Below are positions 6,681 to 8,348 of a stretch of 8,348 nt of DNA, piece after piece. Made by a program: the position numbers and the translations under genes. The stretch's first letter is position 1; each line of letters opens with the position of its first letter. This DNA is from JBFIHF01 sp964411125 (GTDB lineage: Bacteria; Myxococcota_A; Bradymonadia; Bradymonadales; Bradymonadaceae), in contig CAYPJU010000142.1 of assembly GCA_964411125.1 (NCBI GenBank), positions 1 through 8,348 on the forward strand, in the 5' to 3' direction. The notes under the pieces are model-generated. The model did not search any database. It was not told the origin of the DNA and saw nothing but the letters and a program-made list of their open reading frames with translations.

Positions 6681-6688
6681 TGCAGCCC

Positions 6689-6904
6689 ATGCATTCCGAC
6701 ACCATCCGGGCTATCTTCGATCTGTACGACCGAGATGGGGACGGGCGTCTCGATTTCCAGGAGTTCGCGTTGGTTATGCGGTCGATGGACCCCATGCTGA
6801 CTGACGGAGAGGCACGCATCGCCTTCCATGGCATCGATTCGGACCGCAACGGATCGATCGGATTCCCGGAATTCCTGAAATGGTGGAAAGATCGTGGCAA
6901 GTGA
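6689..6904 (+). CDS. Small two-EF-hand calcium-binding protein
   Basis: This is a 71-residue soluble protein formed almost entirely of one EF-hand pair. Loop 1 is DRDGDGRLDFQE (14-25), with Asp at positions 1, 3, 5 and 9 and Glu at 12: a canonical calcium loop. Loop 2 is DSDRNGSIGFPE (50-61), with Asp1, Asp3, Asn5 and Glu12, also intact but with Gly at position 9, so it may bind more weakly. The helices between and after the loops (FALVMRSM, FLKWWKDR) fit a calmodulin-like half. There is no signal peptide, so it should be cytosolic and could act as a calcium sensor or buffer. Its 3' end overlaps the following PLP-enzyme gene by 11 nt, in another frame, suggesting co-transcription and coupled translation. 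A partner is not shown by the sequence. Confidence 0.88.
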   Translation: MHSDTIRAIFDLYDRDGDGRLDFQEFALVMRSMDPMLTDGEARIAFHGIDSDRNGSIGFPEFLKWWKDRGK

Positions 6905-8063
6905 ACATTTCGCCGAGTGGACCCTAGATCCCGACTTCGTCTTTCTGAATCACGGTTCATTTGGCGCTACCCCGCGCAGCGTGCTGGCCAGGCAGGACGA
7001 GCTGAGAGCTCGAATCGAGAGCCAACCGGTGCGCTTTTTCATGCGCGAGGTCGAACCGCTGATGACCGAGGCGCGAGCGCGAGCGGCCGCGTTCGTCGGC
7101 TGTGCTCCGGAACGTTTCACGTTCGTGCCGAACACCACGACGGGCATCAACGTCTTCTTCGCTTCGATCGAGCTCGCCGCCGGCGACGAGGTGGTCGTGA
7201 CTCGGCTCGAGTACAACGCGACGAAGAACATCGCGGAGGTTTACGCGAAGCGAGCGGGCGCGACCGTACGGTACGTGACCATCCCCCTTCCGCTGAGCGA
7301 CCCCACCGAGATCGTCGACGCGATCGGGAGGGAGCTCGGCCCGAAGACGCGGATCGTCATGTTCGACCACGTGACGAGCCAGACCGCGCTGGTGCTGCCC
7401 GCCGCCGAGATCGTCGAGCGTGTGCGCGAGACGTGCGACGCCCTGGTGATCGTCGACGGAGCCCACGCGCCCGGAATGATAGAGCTCGACGTCGAGGCGC
7501 TCGGGGCGGACTTTTACGCGGGAAACTTCCACAAGTGGGTGTGCAGCCCGAAGGGGAGCGCGTTCCTGTGGGCCTCCGAGGCACACCGCGACACACTGGA
7601 GCCACTGGTGGTGAGCCACGGCGCGAACATGACGTTCGACGACCCGGCGGACCGCTTTCATTTCCGTTTCGACTGGCAGGGGACGGCGGACATGACGCCG
7701 TGGCTCTGCGTCCCTGCCGCCATCGACGCGATGGAGCAGATGGTCGGCTCGTGGGACGAGGTTCGTCGCCGCAACCGCGCGCTCGCCCTGGAAGCGCGCG
7801 AGATGTTGAACGACGTGCTGGGCGCTCCGAAGCTGTGTCCGGACAGCATGATCGGGTCGATCGCGGCGATGATTCTCCCCGACCCCGAGACGCCGCGGCT
7901 CACGCCGTTCTCACCGGATCCGCTGCAGGAGCGACTGTTCCACGAACATCGGATCGAAGTCCCGGTGTTGCCTCAGCAGACCGATCCGAAGCGGCTGCTG
8001 CGGATTTCCGCCCAGCTCTACAACGATCGCACCGACTACGAGGCGCTCGCCGCCGTTCTCTAG
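6894..8063 (+). CDS. Class V PLP-dependent aminotransferase-fold enzyme, isopenicillin N epimerase (CefD)-like
   Basis: This is a 389-residue cytosolic PLP enzyme of fold type I, class V. It starts at GTG 6894, preceded by GGTGGA about 6 nt upstream. FLNHGSFGATP (17-27) is the family's N-terminal signature. Asn80-TTTG binds PLP phosphate. Asp188 and His191 in VDGAHAPG contact the pyridine ring. Lys214 in NFHKW is the Schiff-base lysine. DWQGTADMTPWL (260-271) and Arg370 in RISAQLYN (substrate carboxylate) are also present. The full length is consistent with the family. Relatives include CefD-type epimerases, hercynylcysteine sulfoxide lyase (EgtE) and cysteine desulfurase-like lyases. No ergothioneine or beta-lactam genes are nearby, so the substrate cannot be named. 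The start lies inside the EF-hand gene. The TAG stop is the TAG of the ctctagacaag opening of the downstream repeat, so the last codons merge directly into repeat sequence. Confidence 0.93.
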   Translation: MASEHFAEWTLDPDFVFLNHGSFGATPRSVLARQDELRARIESQPVRFFMREVEPLMTEARARAAAFVGCAPERFTFVPNTTTGINVFFASIELAAGDEVVVTRLEYNATKNIAEVYAKRAGATVRYVTIPLPLSDPTEIVDAIGRELGPKTRIVMFDHVTSQTALVLPAAEIVERVRETCDALVIVDGAHAPGMIELDVEALGADFYAGNFHKWVCSPKGSAFLWASEAHRDTLEPLVVSHGANMTFDDPADRFHFRFDWQGTADMTPWLCVPAAIDAMEQMVGSWDEVRRRNRALALEAREMLNDVLGAPKLCPDSMIGSIAAMILPDPETPRLTPFSPDPLQERLFHEHRIEVPVLPQQTDPKRLLRISAQLYNDRTDYEALAAVL

Positions 8064-8226
8064 ACAAGAAACTGCGGTTCCAAGGATGCAATCCTTGGTG
8101 GGGTCTGGGGCAAAGCCCCAGGGTGTTTGACCCACGCGGCGGAGGGCTCCGTTGGGCTTCGCCCAAACCCACCAGGGGATTCTCCCCTGGACCCCAAAGT
8201 TTCCCCGGGTATCAGTGCGTTCGGTT
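8058..8226. repeat. Multi-hairpin repeat unit, first right-hand copy
   Basis: This copy is in the same orientation as the one at 74-227 and opens with the same ctctagacaagaaactgcgg. H1 at 8080-8098 reads CCAAGGAT-gca-ATCCTTGG, so the closing pair is T-A where the left copy has C-G. H2 to H5 are preserved. It is about 8 bp shorter between H2 and H3 than the left copy, giving a 169-bp start-to-start distance to the next copy. The TAG at 8061-8063 ends the preceding PLP-enzyme gene. Confidence 0.93.
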
Positions 8227-8348
8227 GTCGAGACGAGAAACTGCGGTTCCAAGGATGCAGTCCTTGGTGGGGTCTGGGGCAAAGCCCCAGGGTGTTCAAC
8301 CGTACAAACTACGCGGGGGAGGGCCCCGTTGGGCTTCGCCCAAACCCA
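8227..8348. repeat. Multi-hairpin repeat unit, second right-hand copy, cut by window end
   Basis: This copy follows the previous one directly in tandem. H1 at 8249-8267 is CCAAGGAT-gca-GTCCTTGG, with a T.G closing pair. H2 is intact. In the H3 region two substitutions relative to the left copy break the old stem but allow a shifted one, CGGGG-gaggg-CCCCG (8314-8328). H4 is present up to the window end. The unit probably continues beyond the window, and more copies may follow. Confidence 0.9.

Noticed and set aside
6623..6688. 22-residue N-terminal extension of the EF-hand protein from GTG 6623
   Set aside because: There is no clear ribosome binding site at 6623, while ATG 6689 has AGG 8 nt upstream. 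The extension is basic and does not look like part of the domain.
6894..8063. Naming the PLP enzyme EgtE or CefD
   Set aside because: The class V fold is clear, but neither ergothioneine genes nor beta-lactam genes are nearby, and the motifs do not separate these subfamilies by eye.
8060..8299. Minus-strand open frames through the repeats with a recurring peptide (NTLGLCPRPHQGL...)
   Set aside because: The frame persists because the DNA repeat is conserved, the peptide has no domain features, and covariation in the stem argues for structure rather than coding.

Overview
The window looks like chromosomal DNA from a GC-rich Gram-negative bacterium, most likely a Myxococcota/Bradymonadota-type (former deltaproteobacterial) lineage. 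That is an inference from four things: a Hanks-type Ser/Thr kinase, a lipoprotein built of 'choice-of-anchor D'-like repeats plus a PKD-like domain, an EF-hand mini-protein, and several families of structured intergenic repeats. No ribosomal RNA, tRNA, transposase, integrase or CRISPR array was seen.

Layout: (1) 1-227, one partial and one complete copy of a ~170-180 bp multi-hairpin repeat, then a short leader (228-321). (2) 322-4274, a plus-strand gene set: a membrane-anchored Ser/Thr protein kinase, a class I-type dihydroorotase starting 1 nt after the kinase stop, a GGGTAGC heptamer array that overlaps the dihydroorotase stop codon, and a DUF4272-type protein of unknown function. (3) 4286-4503, a hairpin and a five-unit, 41-bp tandem array lying between converging genes. 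(4) 6551-4515 on the minus strand, a large multidomain lipoprotein. (5) 6552-6688, a divergent intergenic region with an 8-bp perfect inverted repeat. (6) 6689-8063 on the plus strand, a 71-residue two-EF-hand protein whose 3' end overlaps a class V PLP-dependent enzyme (isopenicillin N epimerase/CefD-like). (7) 8058-8348, two more direct copies of the multi-hairpin repeat, the first containing the stop codon of the PLP enzyme.

How the genes may work together: the kinase and dihydroorotase are probably co-transcribed, and the EF-hand protein and PLP enzyme are probably translationally coupled. The sequence gives no direct evidence of a single pathway linking all six genes.

The most unusual content is non-coding. 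Three unrelated repeat families (178-mer, 7-mer, 41-mer) each sit at or within about 30 nt of a gene 3' end. Two of them supply the actual stop codon. The largest family folds into five consecutive hairpins and shows a C-G / T-A / T.G change in one stem pair among its copies, which suggests conserved secondary structure.
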